From an uncultured SAR86 cluster bacterium (lineage in GTDB: Bacteria > Pseudomonadota > Gammaproteobacteria > Magnimaribacterales > D2472): DNA of 64,000 bases. This document shows positions 24,583 to 34,303 of the stretch, in pieces; the stretch's first letter is position 1, and each line of letters opens with the position of its first letter. The translations under genes and the position numbers were made by a program. Under the pieces are notes generated by a model. It was not told the DNA's origin. It was given only the letters and a program-made list of their open reading frames with translations, and searched no databases. The stretch is taken from the NCBI GenBank assembly GCA_902518715.1, contig CABYHU010000001.1, positions 62,001 through 126,000 on the forward strand. The letters are read 5' to 3'.

Positions 24583-26422
24583 TACTATAAAAAAAATCTT
24601 TATATTTAATTTAACTCTTATTAGCTTAAGTGCTTTTTCCCAAGAATCATTTATTCTTAATTATGAAGATGTAGATATTAAAAAAGTCACTCAAGATATT
24701 GCAAATTTTTCAAGAAAAACAATCATCCTTGATCCAAGAGTCAAAGGTAAAGTGACAATTTTTTCTAATTCATCACTCTCATCAGATGAAGTTTGGGATG
24801 TGTATTTAAGAACAATTCAAGTGAATGGATTTAGCGCTATAAATGATGATAATTTTGTAAGAATCGTTCCAGAAAATGAAGCAACTAGAGATAGTAATTC
24901 AGCTGATTCTGATGGAGAGTTTATAACAAGAATTATTGGACTTAATAACCGATCTTCAATTGAGCTATTGCCAATGCTTAAACCTATTGCTGGAAGACAA
25001 GCAAACGTCTCAAGCATTGCATCTATAAATTCTATTTTAATTGTTGATAGAGCAAGTAATGTTGAAAGAATAGCTGATTTAATATTAGCCCTTGATCAAG
25101 ATAATACCGCAGCTGTCTCCATTATAGATTTAAAAAATCTTTCATCTGTTGAGGCGGTGAGAATTTTAGAAAAACTTAAAGCTCAAAACAATCCAACAAT
25201 TAATAATTTTGTTGCAATTTCCTTTAGTGCATCAAATTCTGTAATAGTATCTGCCAACTCAATTACAACAAACATAATTAAAGAAACACTCAAGCAATTA
25301 GATGCTGATGCAATTAGTGAAGGTTCAGTTGCTGTTATATATCTTAAATATGCCAATGCTGAGGAGGTTGCTGGAATAGTTAGTTCTATAGCTTCGAGAT
25401 TTATTTCTTCAGAATCTGAAAAACCAATTGTTACACATCATTCGCCAACTAATTCTGTCGTTGTATCTAGTGATGAATCAAATATAGCAACTATAAAAAA
25501 TCTTATATCTAAACTTGATATTAGAAGGGCTCAAGTATTAGTAGAAGCTATAGTCGTTGAGCTTTCAGAAACAGCCGCAAGAAGTTTGGGTGTAGAAACT
25601 ATTTTTGCCGGTGCAGAGGATGGAGAAATACCTATTGGGATTACTAGATTTCAGAACGGAACAGGACCTGATCTACTAGGTTTAACAGGATCTGCTATTG
25701 AATCAGGTGATAATGCAAATTTTTCAAATATTGCAGCTAATTCGCTTTTAAACTCTCAAGGAATAATTGCAGGTATTGGAAGAATATCAGAGGATGATGA
25801 CAGCATGATAGCGATCATTAATGCCATAGATGCAGATAAGAATTCCAATATCTTAACTACTACATCATTATTGGCAATGGACAATGAGGAAGCTTCTACT
25901 GTTATTGGTCAAGAAATTCCCATTACAACAGGTGAAAGTTTAGGTTCAAATAATACAAATCCCTTCAGGACAACCTCAAGAGAGGAGGTTGGTATAAAAC
26001 TTTCAATAAAGCCGCAAATTAATGAAGGAAATTCAGTTATCTTAGAGATAAAACAGGAGGTTTCTGGTGTTGCTGGTCCTCTGACTGGGACTACTGATTT
26101 AATTACAAATAAAAGAACGATAGAAACAACTGTTTTAGTAGATAACAATCAAATTATTGTATTGGGTGGATTAGTTGATGAAGATATACAAGAAGATATT
26201 CAGAGAGTACCTGTCCTTGGTTCAATTCCAGTTTTAGGTAAATTATTTCAATCATCAAGCGAGTCAAAAGTTAAAAAGAATTTAATGGTTTTTTTAAGAC
26301 CTAAGATTTTAGTTGACTCGGAATCGGTTTCTCAGATATCGACTGAAAAGTATAATTTTATTAAAGCAGAACAGTTACTCAAGCAACAATCTAAGCTAAT
26401 CGACCTCACAGAAGATAAATAG
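24575..26422 (+). CDS. gspD: Type II secretion secretin GspD
   Basis: 615 residues, with a signal peptide (ISTIKKIFIFNLTLISLSAFSQ). The N0 domain is at ~25-100 (LNYEDVDIKKVTQDIANFS), then N1-N3 repeats (SIIDLKNLSSVEAVRIL, VIYLKYANAEEVAGIV) to ~320. The secretin core has VLVEAIVVELSE, VGIKLSIKPQI and the C-terminal VLGGLVDEDIQEDIQRVPVLGSIPVLG split as usual. It forms the outer membrane channel. No lipobox and only a short S-domain-like tail after FLRPKIL, so pilotin dependence is unclear. Overlaps gspC and abuts gspE. Confidence 0.95.
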   Translation: MISTIKKIFIFNLTLISLSAFSQESFILNYEDVDIKKVTQDIANFSRKTIILDPRVKGKVTIFSNSSLSSDEVWDVYLRTIQVNGFSAINDDNFVRIVPENEATRDSNSADSDGEFITRIIGLNNRSSIELLPMLKPIAGRQANVSSIASINSILIVDRASNVERIADLILALDQDNTAAVSIIDLKNLSSVEAVRILEKLKAQNNPTINNFVAISFSASNSVIVSANSITTNIIKETLKQLDADAISEGSVAVIYLKYANAEEVAGIVSSIASRFISSESEKPIVTHHSPTNSVVVSSDESNIATIKNLISKLDIRRAQVLVEAIVVELSETAARSLGVETIFAGAEDGEIPIGITRFQNGTGPDLLGLTGSAIESGDNANFSNIAANSLLNSQGIIAGIGRISEDDDSMIAIINAIDADKNSNILTTTSLLAMDNEEASTVIGQEIPITTGESLGSNNTNPFRTTSREEVGIKLSIKPQINEGNSVILEIKQEVSGVAGPLTGTTDLITNKRTIETTVLVDNNQIIVLGGLVDEDIQEDIQRVPVLGSIPVLGKLFQSSSESKVKKNLMVFLRPKILVDSESVSQISTEKYNFIKAEQLLKQQSKLIDLTEDK

Positions 26423-27928
26423 ATGTCTGATATACCTAATGATGCTATGGCTGAAACATCAAGTATTCTTCCTTACGACTTCGTAAAACAGAATAATATC
26501 TTTGGAATAGATAATAATGGTGAAATTAAGATTTATTCAACTTCAGAGCTAAGCTTTGATATACATCAGGAGCTATTCAGGTATATAGGCAAATCATTTG
26601 AAGTAGAAATTTGTAATGCTGAGGAGTTAAATAACCTTATAACGTCAAATTTTTCTGTAATTTCTCAAAACTCAGAACTTTCAGAAGAACTTAAAGATAA
26701 TTTTGATCTCAAAACTTTCGCAGGAACAATTACAGCTACAGAAGATCTGTTAAGCGGGAGCAATGATGCCCCAATCATTAAGCTTATAAATGGTATTTTA
26801 AGTCAGGCAATTAAGTTAAGAGCATCTGATATTCACTTTGAGCCTTATGAAGATTCTTTATCGGTTAGATATAGGATAGATGGAATACTGCAGGAAGTTT
26901 TATCTCAAGATCCTCGACTCACACCATTAATTATTGCCAGACTAAAGGTAATTTCAAAACTTGATATTTCTGAAAGGAGGTTGCCACAGGATGGAAGAGT
27001 TTCGTTATCTCTTGGAGATAAAAATGTTGATGTTCGTGTTTCAACTCTACCATCTACATATGGAGAAAGAATTGTATTAAGACTCTTAGATAAACAATCA
27101 GCACAAATTAATATTAATGATCTTGGTTTACCACAAATAATACTTTCAACTTATAAGAAGTCTTTAAGTGAATCCGAAGGTATTATCTTAGTTACCGGAC
27201 CAACTGGCTCTGGAAAAACTACAACTCTTTATGCTGGCCTTAGAGACCTAAGTGATTCATCTCAAAATATTCTCACTGTTGAGGATCCAATAGAATACAC
27301 CTTGAAAGGCATTGGCCAAACACAGGTTAATCAAAAAACTGGATACACTTTCGCTACGGGATTACGTGCAATGCTTAGGCAAGATCCTGATGTTGTGATG
27401 GTAGGAGAAATAAGAGACACAGAAACAGCGCAAATTGCCATACAGGCCAGTTTAACGGGCCACCTTGTACTATCAACTGTGCATACAAACAGTGCTGTTG
27501 GTGCTATTACTAGACTTAGAGACATGGGAATAGAATCATTTTTGATATCTTCTAGTTTAAAAACAGTAATTTCTCAAAGACTTGTAAGAAGGCTATGTGA
27601 TAGTTGTAAAGTTAAAACCACTATAAACAAAGATATAGCTGATTTATTTGGTTTAAAGCACAATCTTGAAGTTTATGATCATGTAGGATGTGATGATTGT
27701 AATGGAACAGGATACAAAGGAAGGATTGCTGTTGCTGAGTGCGTAAATGTTGATAAAACCATAAAAGACATGATTCATAACGAAAAGTCAGAGAATGAGA
27801 TTAATGAGTATGTGTTTGAAAATACTCCCTCAATAAATTCTTCGTGCTCGAATCTTCTTATAGAAGGTATAACATCTTGTGATGAGCTCATTAGATCTAA
27901 CAATATAAAAGAAGATGCCATCGTATAG
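26423..27928 (+). CDS. gspE: Type II secretion ATPase GspE
   Basis: 501 residues. N1E-like domain to ~110, then the ATPase: Asp box SDIHFEPYEDSLSVRYRIDG, Walker A GPTGSGKTTT, Walker B-region RQDPDVVMVGEIRD and His box TGHLVLSTVHTN. A tetracysteine zinc site follows (CDSCK and CDDC, ~390-430). It powers pseudopilus assembly from the cytoplasmic face, docked on GspL. ATG directly follows the gspD stop. Its last 14 nt overlap gspF. Confidence 0.95.
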   Translation: MSDIPNDAMAETSSILPYDFVKQNNIFGIDNNGEIKIYSTSELSFDIHQELFRYIGKSFEVEICNAEELNNLITSNFSVISQNSELSEELKDNFDLKTFAGTITATEDLLSGSNDAPIIKLINGILSQAIKLRASDIHFEPYEDSLSVRYRIDGILQEVLSQDPRLTPLIIARLKVISKLDISERRLPQDGRVSLSLGDKNVDVRVSTLPSTYGERIVLRLLDKQSAQININDLGLPQIILSTYKKSLSESEGIILVTGPTGSGKTTTLYAGLRDLSDSSQNILTVEDPIEYTLKGIGQTQVNQKTGYTFATGLRAMLRQDPDVVMVGEIRDTETAQIAIQASLTGHLVLSTVHTNSAVGAITRLRDMGIESFLISSSLKTVISQRLVRRLCDSCKVKTTINKDIADLFGLKHNLEVYDHVGCDDCNGTGYKGRIAVAECVNVDKTIKDMIHNEKSENEINEYVFENTPSINSSCSNLLIEGITSCDELIRSNNIKEDAIV

Positions 27929-29108
27929 CTATAAGGCTTTTGACTCTGAAGGTTCAATTCAATCAGGATTTATAAATGCCGATAGTGAAAGATCGGCAAG
28001 AAAAGAAATAAAAAGTCTTAATTTAATACCTCATAAACTTAAAAAAATAAAATCTCAAACTTCCAAAAGATTTAAGATCAAAAATAAAGATTTGGTCCTT
28101 GCTACCAGACAAATTGGTACACTCCTTGAGGCAGCTGCTCAAATTGATGAGGCTTTAAAGATGACTGCTGAACAAGTCAAAAATAAAGATTTAAAGAATA
28201 TATTATTTAATTTAAGAGATGAAATAATTCAGGGCAAGAGGCTAGGGGATGCAATGGAGGCTTACCCTCAAGTTTTTGACAATACATACATATCATTAAT
28301 TAAAGCTGGAGATACTTCAGGAAGACTTATTGAGATGTTTAAATCTTTATCCGATTATCTTGAAGAAAGTTTATCAATTAATCAGAAGGTTCGGACTGCT
28401 TTAACATATCCATTCATTCTTTTTTCTTTTTCAATAATAGTAGTAATTTCGTTACTAACTTTTGTTATGCCTCAGGTTGTAAATCAATTCGTTAAATCAG
28501 GCGTCGATCTGCCCTTGTTAACATCAGTATTAATGAATATATCTTCTAATATGATTTATATTATCCCATCTATCATACTGATATTAGGTGTTTCTTTTTT
28601 TTATTATAAGAAGTTACTAACTACTGAAAAGGCAACCAATATTCATAGAATGTTTCTTAAAATTCCAATTTTTGGAGGATTCTTTTTAAAATCTGAGACT
28701 GAAAGATTCAGTAGTACTATGTACTTATTGATGTCATCAGGGATAGTTCTAGATGATGCACTTCAAGAAACATCTCAAGTTGTGAACAATGCTTATCTAA
28801 AAGATCGCCTTAATAAAATAATAAAATCAGTAAAAGAAGGTTCTGATTTTTCACGTGCTCTAACGCGCGAACAAATATTCCCAGATATCTTTAACCAACT
28901 TATTTCCAGTGGTTACAGGTCTGGCAACCTTACACCAATGTTCAAAAAAGCTGCTGATTTTATGAAATCTGAGATTGAAACAACACGATCAACTGTTCTA
29001 TCTCTCATAGAGCCATTAATCATTATTATAATGGGTGGATTTATTCTTTTAATCGTTATGGCTATACTTATTCCTATAATGCAAATGAACACACTAATAT
29101 TAAATTAA
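27915..29108 (+). CDS. gspF: Type II secretion inner membrane protein GspF
   Basis: 397 residues. Starts MPSYSYKAFDSEGS, typical of GspF/PilC. Two cytoplasmic T2SSF domains (~70-190 and ~270-390) flank three membrane helices (around 170, 215 and 370). Contains LLEAAAQIDEAL, LIKAGDTSGRL and LISSGYRSGNL, the paired G..SG motifs of the family. It forms the inner membrane platform with GspL and GspM. Overlaps gspE by 14 nt. Confidence 0.94.
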   Translation: MPSYSYKAFDSEGSIQSGFINADSERSARKEIKSLNLIPHKLKKIKSQTSKRFKIKNKDLVLATRQIGTLLEAAAQIDEALKMTAEQVKNKDLKNILFNLRDEIIQGKRLGDAMEAYPQVFDNTYISLIKAGDTSGRLIEMFKSLSDYLEESLSINQKVRTALTYPFILFSFSIIVVISLLTFVMPQVVNQFVKSGVDLPLLTSVLMNISSNMIYIIPSIILILGVSFFYYKKLLTTEKATNIHRMFLKIPIFGGFFLKSETERFSSTMYLLMSSGIVLDDALQETSQVVNNAYLKDRLNKIIKSVKEGSDFSRALTREQIFPDIFNQLISSGYRSGNLTPMFKKAADFMKSEIETTRSTVLSLIEPLIIIIMGGFILLIVMAILIPIMQMNTLILN

Positions 29109-29110
29109 TT

Positions 29111-29530
29111 ATGAAAAAAGGATTTACTCTAATTGAGCTCATGGCAGTAATTGTGATACTTGGCATATTAGCAACAGTTGTTGCAGTTAATGTATCTCCT
29201 TTTCTCCAAAGAGCGAACTTAGAAAAAGTAAGAGCAGATATTTCACAAATTGAGAAAGCGCTGGAACTATATAAATTTAATGAGCTGACTTATCCCACAA
29301 CAGATCAAGGAATACAGTCATTAGTTGCTCCTCCGTCAGACCTTAAACGACCATCACTCTATCCTGAAGGAGGATACATAAAGTCTTTTCCTCAAGATCC
29401 ATGGGGCAGAGAATATCTTTATCTGTATCCTGGCTTAAAAAACTCATCCTATGATGTCTACACTTTAGGTGCTGATGGAGTGGAAGGAGGTACAGGTGAA
29501 AATGCAGACCTCGGTAATTGGCTTAAATAA
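29111..29530 (+). CDS. gspG: Major pseudopilin GspG
   Basis: 139 residues. Short leader MKKG, prepilin cleavage before Phe in GFTLIELMAVIVILGILAT with Glu at +5, then a calcium-binding C-terminal domain: YPTTDQGIQSLVAPP, DPWGREYLY and DVYTLGADG. It builds the pseudopilus shaft and is processed by the prepilin peptidase (9.5 kb). All features of GspG are present. Confidence 0.95.
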   Translation: MKKGFTLIELMAVIVILGILATVVAVNVSPFLQRANLEKVRADISQIEKALELYKFNELTYPTTDQGIQSLVAPPSDLKRPSLYPEGGYIKSFPQDPWGREYLYLYPGLKNSSYDVYTLGADGVEGGTGENADLGNWLK

Positions 29531-30002
29531 AAAACCAGGATTTACATTAATAGAATTACTTATTGTAATTGTCATTATTGGAGTAATGTCATCAATACTT
29601 CTTTTAAATACCAATATTGTTAATATTAGTAACTCACCCAGGACTTTAGAAGAAAGCTTTTCTGAAATTTCTCAAGAAAGCATAATTCGCGGAAAAGTTT
29701 TAGGATGGTATGCAAATACAAATGAACAGGCTATTTATGAAATAGCTAAAGAAGAAACTGAAATAATTTCTAAACCCATATATAGATATTCCTGGAATGA
29801 ATTTACTGAATTTGAAAAAGAAATAGAGACAAGCGATGGTCTTAAATTCAAGTTATCTAATGATGATTTAGATTTACCTTATATCTTATTCTATCCATCT
29901 GGCGAAACAACAGGGGCAAAATTCACTTTTTCCAACAATAATCAGAAATATAATTTTGTTCTTACTCATGGAGGAGAATTCTTAAGAATTGATGAATTTT
30001 AA
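29502..30002 (+). CDS. gspH: Minor pseudopilin GspH
   Basis: 166 residues from ATG 29502, which gives a short leader MQTSVIGLNKKPG before FTLIELLIVIVIIGVMSS, with Glu +5. An earlier start would lengthen the leader into gspG. The gene overlaps gspG by 29 nt. The C-terminal domain is beta-rich (ISKPIYRYSWNEF, DLPYILFYPSGETTGAKFTF), matching the GspH fold by position; sequence conservation is low, as is normal for this subunit. Confidence 0.85.
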   Translation: MQTSVIGLNKKPGFTLIELLIVIVIIGVMSSILLLNTNIVNISNSPRTLEESFSEISQESIIRGKVLGWYANTNEQAIYEIAKEETEIISKPIYRYSWNEFTEFEKEIETSDGLKFKLSNDDLDLPYILFYPSGETTGAKFTFSNNNQKYNFVLTHGGEFLRIDEF

Positions 30003-30354
30003 GAGAGGCTTTAGCTTAATAGAGGTTTCCGTTTCGCTTTTAATATTAAGCGTCGCTGTAATGTCGGTTTACCAAACATTAAGTTCAACAACCTTATCAA
30101 TCTTCTCATTAGAAAATAGAGTAATTGCTAGAGAGATAGCAAATAATAGGATTTCTTTAATTAACACTCTAGAAAAACCATTTAATCAAAAAAATAGAAG
30201 CGGTTCCTTGATGTTTTATGGAGATGAGTGGGAGTGGAAAGAAACGTTTAATGAAGCCCCAATGAAATCTTATATTGAATATCAAATAGAAATAACCAAA
30301 AAAGATAATACCCAAGTTATATATGAAACTAAGGGTTTTTTAAAAAAGAATTAA
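29992..30354 (+). CDS. gspI: Minor pseudopilin GspI
   Basis: 120 residues from ATG 29992, overlapping the gspH stop. Leader MNFKRG, then FSLIEVSVSLLILSVAVMSV with Glu +5, and a short domain containing ENRVIAREIANNRI, close to the ALxVAxNRL block seen in GspI. It forms the pseudopilus tip with GspJ and GspK. Confidence 0.88.
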   Translation: MNFKRGFSLIEVSVSLLILSVAVMSVYQTLSSTTLSIFSLENRVIAREIANNRISLINTLEKPFNQKNRSGSLMFYGDEWEWKETFNEAPMKSYIEYQIEITKKDNTQVIYETKGFLKKN

Positions 30355-30945
30355 ATGAAAAAAGGTTTTACACTAATAGAAGTATTAATATCTTTAGTTA
30401 TTCTTTCAATAATTGCGATTGTTTCTACAAACTTTCTTCAATCATCAATTGATTTAAGGAATCAAAGTAAATCAAAAGTAGATGATATAAAAGTATTTAA
30501 CTTAGGTGTGAGCACTATAAGAAGAGATCTTATGTCAGTAGTGAATTTACCCATGCGAGATAACTTTGGGAATCAGCTACCTAATTTTATAGGGAGCAAT
30601 GCCGATAAGAAAATTACTTTCCTCGGTTTTATTAATAGGATTGATAGTTCGAGATCGTCTATCTCAAGAATTGAATATTTATTCGAAGATGCAAAATTTA
30701 TTAGAAGAGTTTACTTTACAGCAGATCCTTATGATTATGATGATTATATAGATTCAGTTCTTTTCAATAATATTGACGATGTAGAAATATCGTTTCTTGT
30801 CGATAACCGATGGTTCACAGAGTGGCCTGCTGGGCAAACTGCAGCATATATGATTCCGAAACTTGTGAAAATTGAGATAAATGATAAGGACAGAGATTTT
30901 GAAATAATTATTAATCCAAATATAGATTATGTATACAGACAATAA
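30355..30945 (+). CDS. gspJ: Minor pseudopilin GspJ
   Basis: 196 residues. Leader MKKG, then FTLIEVLISLVILSIIAIVS with Glu +5. The region after it contains the family-like STIRRDLMSVVNLPMRD and a beta-rich end (VEISFLVDNRWFTEWPAG). ATG immediately follows the gspI stop. Tip-complex component. Confidence 0.9.
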   Translation: MKKGFTLIEVLISLVILSIIAIVSTNFLQSSIDLRNQSKSKVDDIKVFNLGVSTIRRDLMSVVNLPMRDNFGNQLPNFIGSNADKKITFLGFINRIDSSRSSISRIEYLFEDAKFIRRVYFTADPYDYDDYIDSVLFNNIDDVEISFLVDNRWFTEWPAGQTAAYMIPKLVKIEINDKDRDFEIIINPNIDYVYRQ

Positions 30946-31891
30946 AAGAGGAGTAGTGTTAATCTCAGTGCTACTGATTGTCCTTATACTTTCTGGAATA
31001 AGTGTATCTCTTGGCGAGATATTTTTTAAATCTATCAAAAGGTCAACATATATTGAATTTCAATCAACATCTATCCAACTTCAAAGAAATATGGAGAGTC
31101 TTGGCATAGAGCTTATCGACCAAAATTTAAGGTATAACAAAGGATATCTCACAAAAAATGATCAATTATTGAAGGATGAAATATTTTTTGAGAGTAATGG
31201 ATTCCTTATTCGCTCCAGATTAGTAGATACGTCAAATTGCTTTAACTTAAACTCGTTATTAATTTCTGTTGAAAATAATATGCTTCCTAATGATAGATCT
31301 ATAAATGTTTTAAGTGATATGTTGTTATTTCTTAATTATGAAGTTAGACAAATTGATTCATTAATTGACCAGATAATTGATTGGGTTGACTATGATGATC
31401 AGCCAAGATCAAACGGATATGAGGATTATTTTTATACAGGCCCAATCAACGAACCAAGACAATATACATCCAAAAGAACTCTTTATGATTTCTCAGAATT
31501 AAATAACTTACCAGCTTCAAGAGAGTTTGATTTAAATGAATTGAAGAAATACATATGTGTTATTCCATATTCTAAAAAAACAAATATAAATGTAAATACA
31601 CTTGAGTTAGAGGATGCTCTTGTTGTTGCATCTTATTTGGGAATTTCAATAGATGACGCAGAATATTTGATCATGAATAACCCTATTGATGGATTCAAGA
31701 CCATTGAAGAATTTAAAGACGCATTTACAAACTACTTACCTGATAAAAGTATGAATAATTTTTCAACAAATACAGAAAGTTTTTATTTAATATCTGATAC
31801 GATTTATGAAAATTATTCATTCAAAAGTAAATCTTTAATTACAATAGAGAAGGGAAGAGCTACTATTACAACAAGAACATATAATAATTAG
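30929..31891 (+). CDS. gspK: Minor pseudopilin GspK
   Basis: 320 residues. Leader MYTDNKRG, then VVLISVLLIVLILSGISVSL without Glu at +5, the hallmark of GspK, which caps the tip. The large alpha domain contains LIDQIIDWVDYDDQPRSNG (the DW.D..D block) and TNINVNTL (N-V-NT block). Overlaps gspJ by 17 nt. Length is normal for the family. Confidence 0.93.
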   Translation: MYTDNKRGVVLISVLLIVLILSGISVSLGEIFFKSIKRSTYIEFQSTSIQLQRNMESLGIELIDQNLRYNKGYLTKNDQLLKDEIFFESNGFLIRSRLVDTSNCFNLNSLLISVENNMLPNDRSINVLSDMLLFLNYEVRQIDSLIDQIIDWVDYDDQPRSNGYEDYFYTGPINEPRQYTSKRTLYDFSELNNLPASREFDLNELKKYICVIPYSKKTNINVNTLELEDALVVASYLGISIDDAEYLIMNNPIDGFKTIEEFKDAFTNYLPDKSMNNFSTNTESFYLISDTIYENYSFKSKSLITIEKGRATITTRTYNN

Positions 31892-32998
31892 ATGAAGCAA
31901 TATATTATTTCAACAATTTTTTCTTCAAAGAAGCTTAATTTAGTTTACTTTGAAGGTAATAAAAAGATTAAGGAAGAAGAAATAACTTTAAATGATTTAA
32001 GAAGTAATATAGATACTGCTTCAATAATTTATTTTCTTTTAGATAGCTCAAAGATATCAACGTTCAACTTCAAAAAAGAAGAAAGTGAAACAAAAGAGAA
32101 ATATGAAGCAAGGTTTTTTGCAGATAAGGAAGATATTCTTGTAAATGATATTTCTAACCAGAAATTTTTCTCTTTTTCAGAAAACAATAATGATTTAGTT
32201 TTTCTGATTGATAAGGAATATTATGAAAATATTCAGAATGAGCTAAGTAAACTGAATAATAAAATCTTTTTAATTCCGGAATATTTTTTACTCAGTGAGA
32301 AAGATAAAGATCTTTCAATAAAAACCAAAAATAAACTATTAATTAAGCTTTCAGATGGTAGAGGATTCTCCCTACCAAAAGAACACTCTGATTCTTTTTT
32401 AGAGTCTATAGCTATTGATCATCTTGAAGAAAAATCAGGAGATTTAGAGAACTTGCAACAACAATTTCTTGCATCAAGTGACCCTTCCATTAATTTCTTT
32501 AAATTTAGGCCTACTATTGCAAATGTTTTAAACAAATTAATGATAACTAAAAAAGATGTTGTCTTACTATCTGCATTTCTTCTAATAATTGTAAGTTTTC
32601 CATTTATTCAAAAAAATATCCTTCAAAACCAAATAGATAACTATAAAAAGGAGACCCTTATAATATTTAAAACGCTTATCCCAAATTTTAATAGAGTGAT
32701 TAATGCTCGCGCACAAATTGATCAACTCCTTGCAAATCAACAAACACAATCAATTGAAAGATATGAATTTGATAACTCTTATTTTAAGTATATTGAAAGG
32801 TTTAATTTAGATTATGTTAAATCTACTCAGATTGTAATTGAGACTCAACAACTTGTTATTGAAATTGATGATATGCCTGCTTCTCAGTTTAATCTTGCAA
32901 AAACTCTATTCACCAATTTTGGAGTTGTTTTGATTGATGAAAACATAATAAAAAATGAATCAAATATTTCTGGGGAATTAACTTTTAGATACCAATGA
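31892..32998 (+). CDS. gspL: Type II secretion protein GspL
   Basis: 368 residues. An actin-like cytoplasmic part (~1-215) of low sequence conservation, one membrane helix (~225-245, VVLLSAFLLIIVSFPFIQ), then a ferredoxin-like periplasmic part. It recruits ATPase GspE to the membrane. Assigned from position after gspK, topology and size (~370-400 usual); I do not see a diagnostic motif. Confidence 0.75.
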   Translation: MKQYIISTIFSSKKLNLVYFEGNKKIKEEEITLNDLRSNIDTASIIYFLLDSSKISTFNFKKEESETKEKYEARFFADKEDILVNDISNQKFFSFSENNNDLVFLIDKEYYENIQNELSKLNNKIFLIPEYFLLSEKDKDLSIKTKNKLLIKLSDGRGFSLPKEHSDSFLESIAIDHLEEKSGDLENLQQQFLASSDPSINFFKFRPTIANVLNKLMITKKDVVLLSAFLLIIVSFPFIQKNILQNQIDNYKKETLIIFKTLIPNFNRVINARAQIDQLLANQQTQSIERYEFDNSYFKYIERFNLDYVKSTQIVIETQQLVIEIDDMPASQFNLAKTLFTNFGVVLIDENIIKNESNISGELTFRYQ

Positions 32999-33453
32999 TA
33001 AATTTTTATAATGATCTAAGTAGTAGGGAAAAGAAGTTAGTTATTTCCACTTTAGTGTTGTTATTTATTTTATCTTTTTCTCTATTACTTAATTCTATTT
33101 TCTCAGACCTTAGAAATATCAAGAGAATCCATAATAGTGTTGAAGCAGACTATTTATATGTCCTTCAAAAAGCAAATATCATATCTAATAATGTTCTTTC
33201 CCAAAATATTAAGTTATCTGGAGTTAGCATTTATGATTTTGTTTCAACAAATGAAAAGCTTAAGTTTTTAGATTTAGATATGCTTAAACTTCAGAATATA
33301 AATGGATCAGAAAGACTCACTTTTGATATTGAAAGATTGGATTTATTGACACCAACCATTAATGAGTTTTCATTATTTTTTAACAAGAACCCATCAGATA
33401 TTAAGGTAGTTCGCCCTAATTCCTCGTCTTATCAAATAATAATTAATTTCTGA
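32995..33453 (+). CDS. gspM: Type II secretion protein GspM
   Basis: 152 residues. N-terminal cytoplasmic LSSREKKLVISTLV (the family's ...RE+.L motif before the helix), one membrane helix (~16-38), then a periplasmic ferredoxin-like domain. ATGA overlap with gspL. It is the last gsp gene: no gspN follows, and its 3' end overlaps the converging ppx by 11 nt. Confidence 0.8.
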   Translation: MINFYNDLSSREKKLVISTLVLLFILSFSLLLNSIFSDLRNIKRIHNSVEADYLYVLQKANIISNNVLSQNIKLSGVSIYDFVSTNEKLKFLDLDMLKLQNINGSERLTFDIERLDLLTPTINEFSLFFNKNPSDIKVVRPNSSSYQIIINF

Positions 33454-34303
33454 TTTTTATATTCCCGGCATAAAGCTCATGAAACAGCTTAACCGAAATT
33501 GAATCAGACACTCCCCATTTAGTTGCTTTAATCTTTTTTGGGCGAACTTTTTTTATGATTTTTGAATATATTTTCAAAGCTTCATCAATAACATCTGCGC
33601 GATCCTCAGATAAATTAAACAAATTTATTTTTTTATCTTTCTCAATAGAGCTTAGCAACTTCACTTCATTTAAAAACATATCAGCATCCATAGTCTTTGC
33701 ATCGCATAATCTAAAAAAAGATCTTATATTTCCTCCAATCCCAATTAATTTAGAATTTAGTTGATTGTCATTTAGCCAATGACTCATTCTGTCCCACTCT
33801 GATAATTTATCTTTTTTAAGCATATTTCTAACTGCTCCAAGTTGGAATGACTGAGTAAGATGTAAATTATTTTCACTGTATTGAAAGAATTCAGTACTTC
33901 CTCCACCAATATCAACAAAAAACTTATCAGATAATAAGCTTGCATCTGGATGGAATTTTATCAAGTTTGCTTCCTCAAACCCTGAAATAATTCTTACAGG
34001 TTGGCCTATTTTTTGCTCAATGAATCTTCTTGACTCCTCTGAATTATTAGTATCTCTAAATGCAGAAGTGGCAACTATTTCGTAGAGTTGGACTTCGTTT
34101 TGCTTGAAAAATTTTATATATTTGTCAATTAGGATTGATAGATCAATAAGCTTTTTTTTTGGAATTTTACCCTCCAAGAAAACTTCTGTACCTAATCTTA
34201 TGGGTGTTCGCACGCCTTCTTTGAAATCTATTGATGTAGGAGTTGTATGAAAGATTTTAGACTTAATTGCATTTGTTCCAATATCAATTGCTGCTATTTT
34301 CAT
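33443..34303 (-). CDS. Ppx/GppA family phosphatase (exopolyphosphatase-like), short form
   Basis: 286 residues, covering only the two actin-like domains. IDIGTNAIKSKIF is the first phosphate-binding loop, followed by ATSAFRDTNN, ISGFEEANL and FVDIGGGSTEFF. E. coli Ppx and GppA have about 500 residues with a C-terminal HD-like domain, absent here; actinobacterial short Ppx proteins look similar. The family removes terminal phosphate from polyphosphate or converts pppGpp. The ATGA overlap with the polyphosphate kinase gene argues for polyphosphate as substrate. Confidence 0.82.
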   Translation of the reverse strand: MKIAAIDIGTNAIKSKIFHTTPTSIDFKEGVRTPIRLGTEVFLEGKIPKKKLIDLSILIDKYIKFFKQNEVQLYEIVATSAFRDTNNSEESRRFIEQKIGQPVRIISGFEEANLIKFHPDASLLSDKFFVDIGGGSTEFFQYSENNLHLTQSFQLGAVRNMLKKDKLSEWDRMSHWLNDNQLNSKLIGIGGNIRSFFRLCDAKTMDADMFLNEVKLLSSIEKDKKINLFNLSEDRADVIDEALKIYSKIIKKVRPKKIKATKWGVSDSISVKLFHELYAGNIKIRN

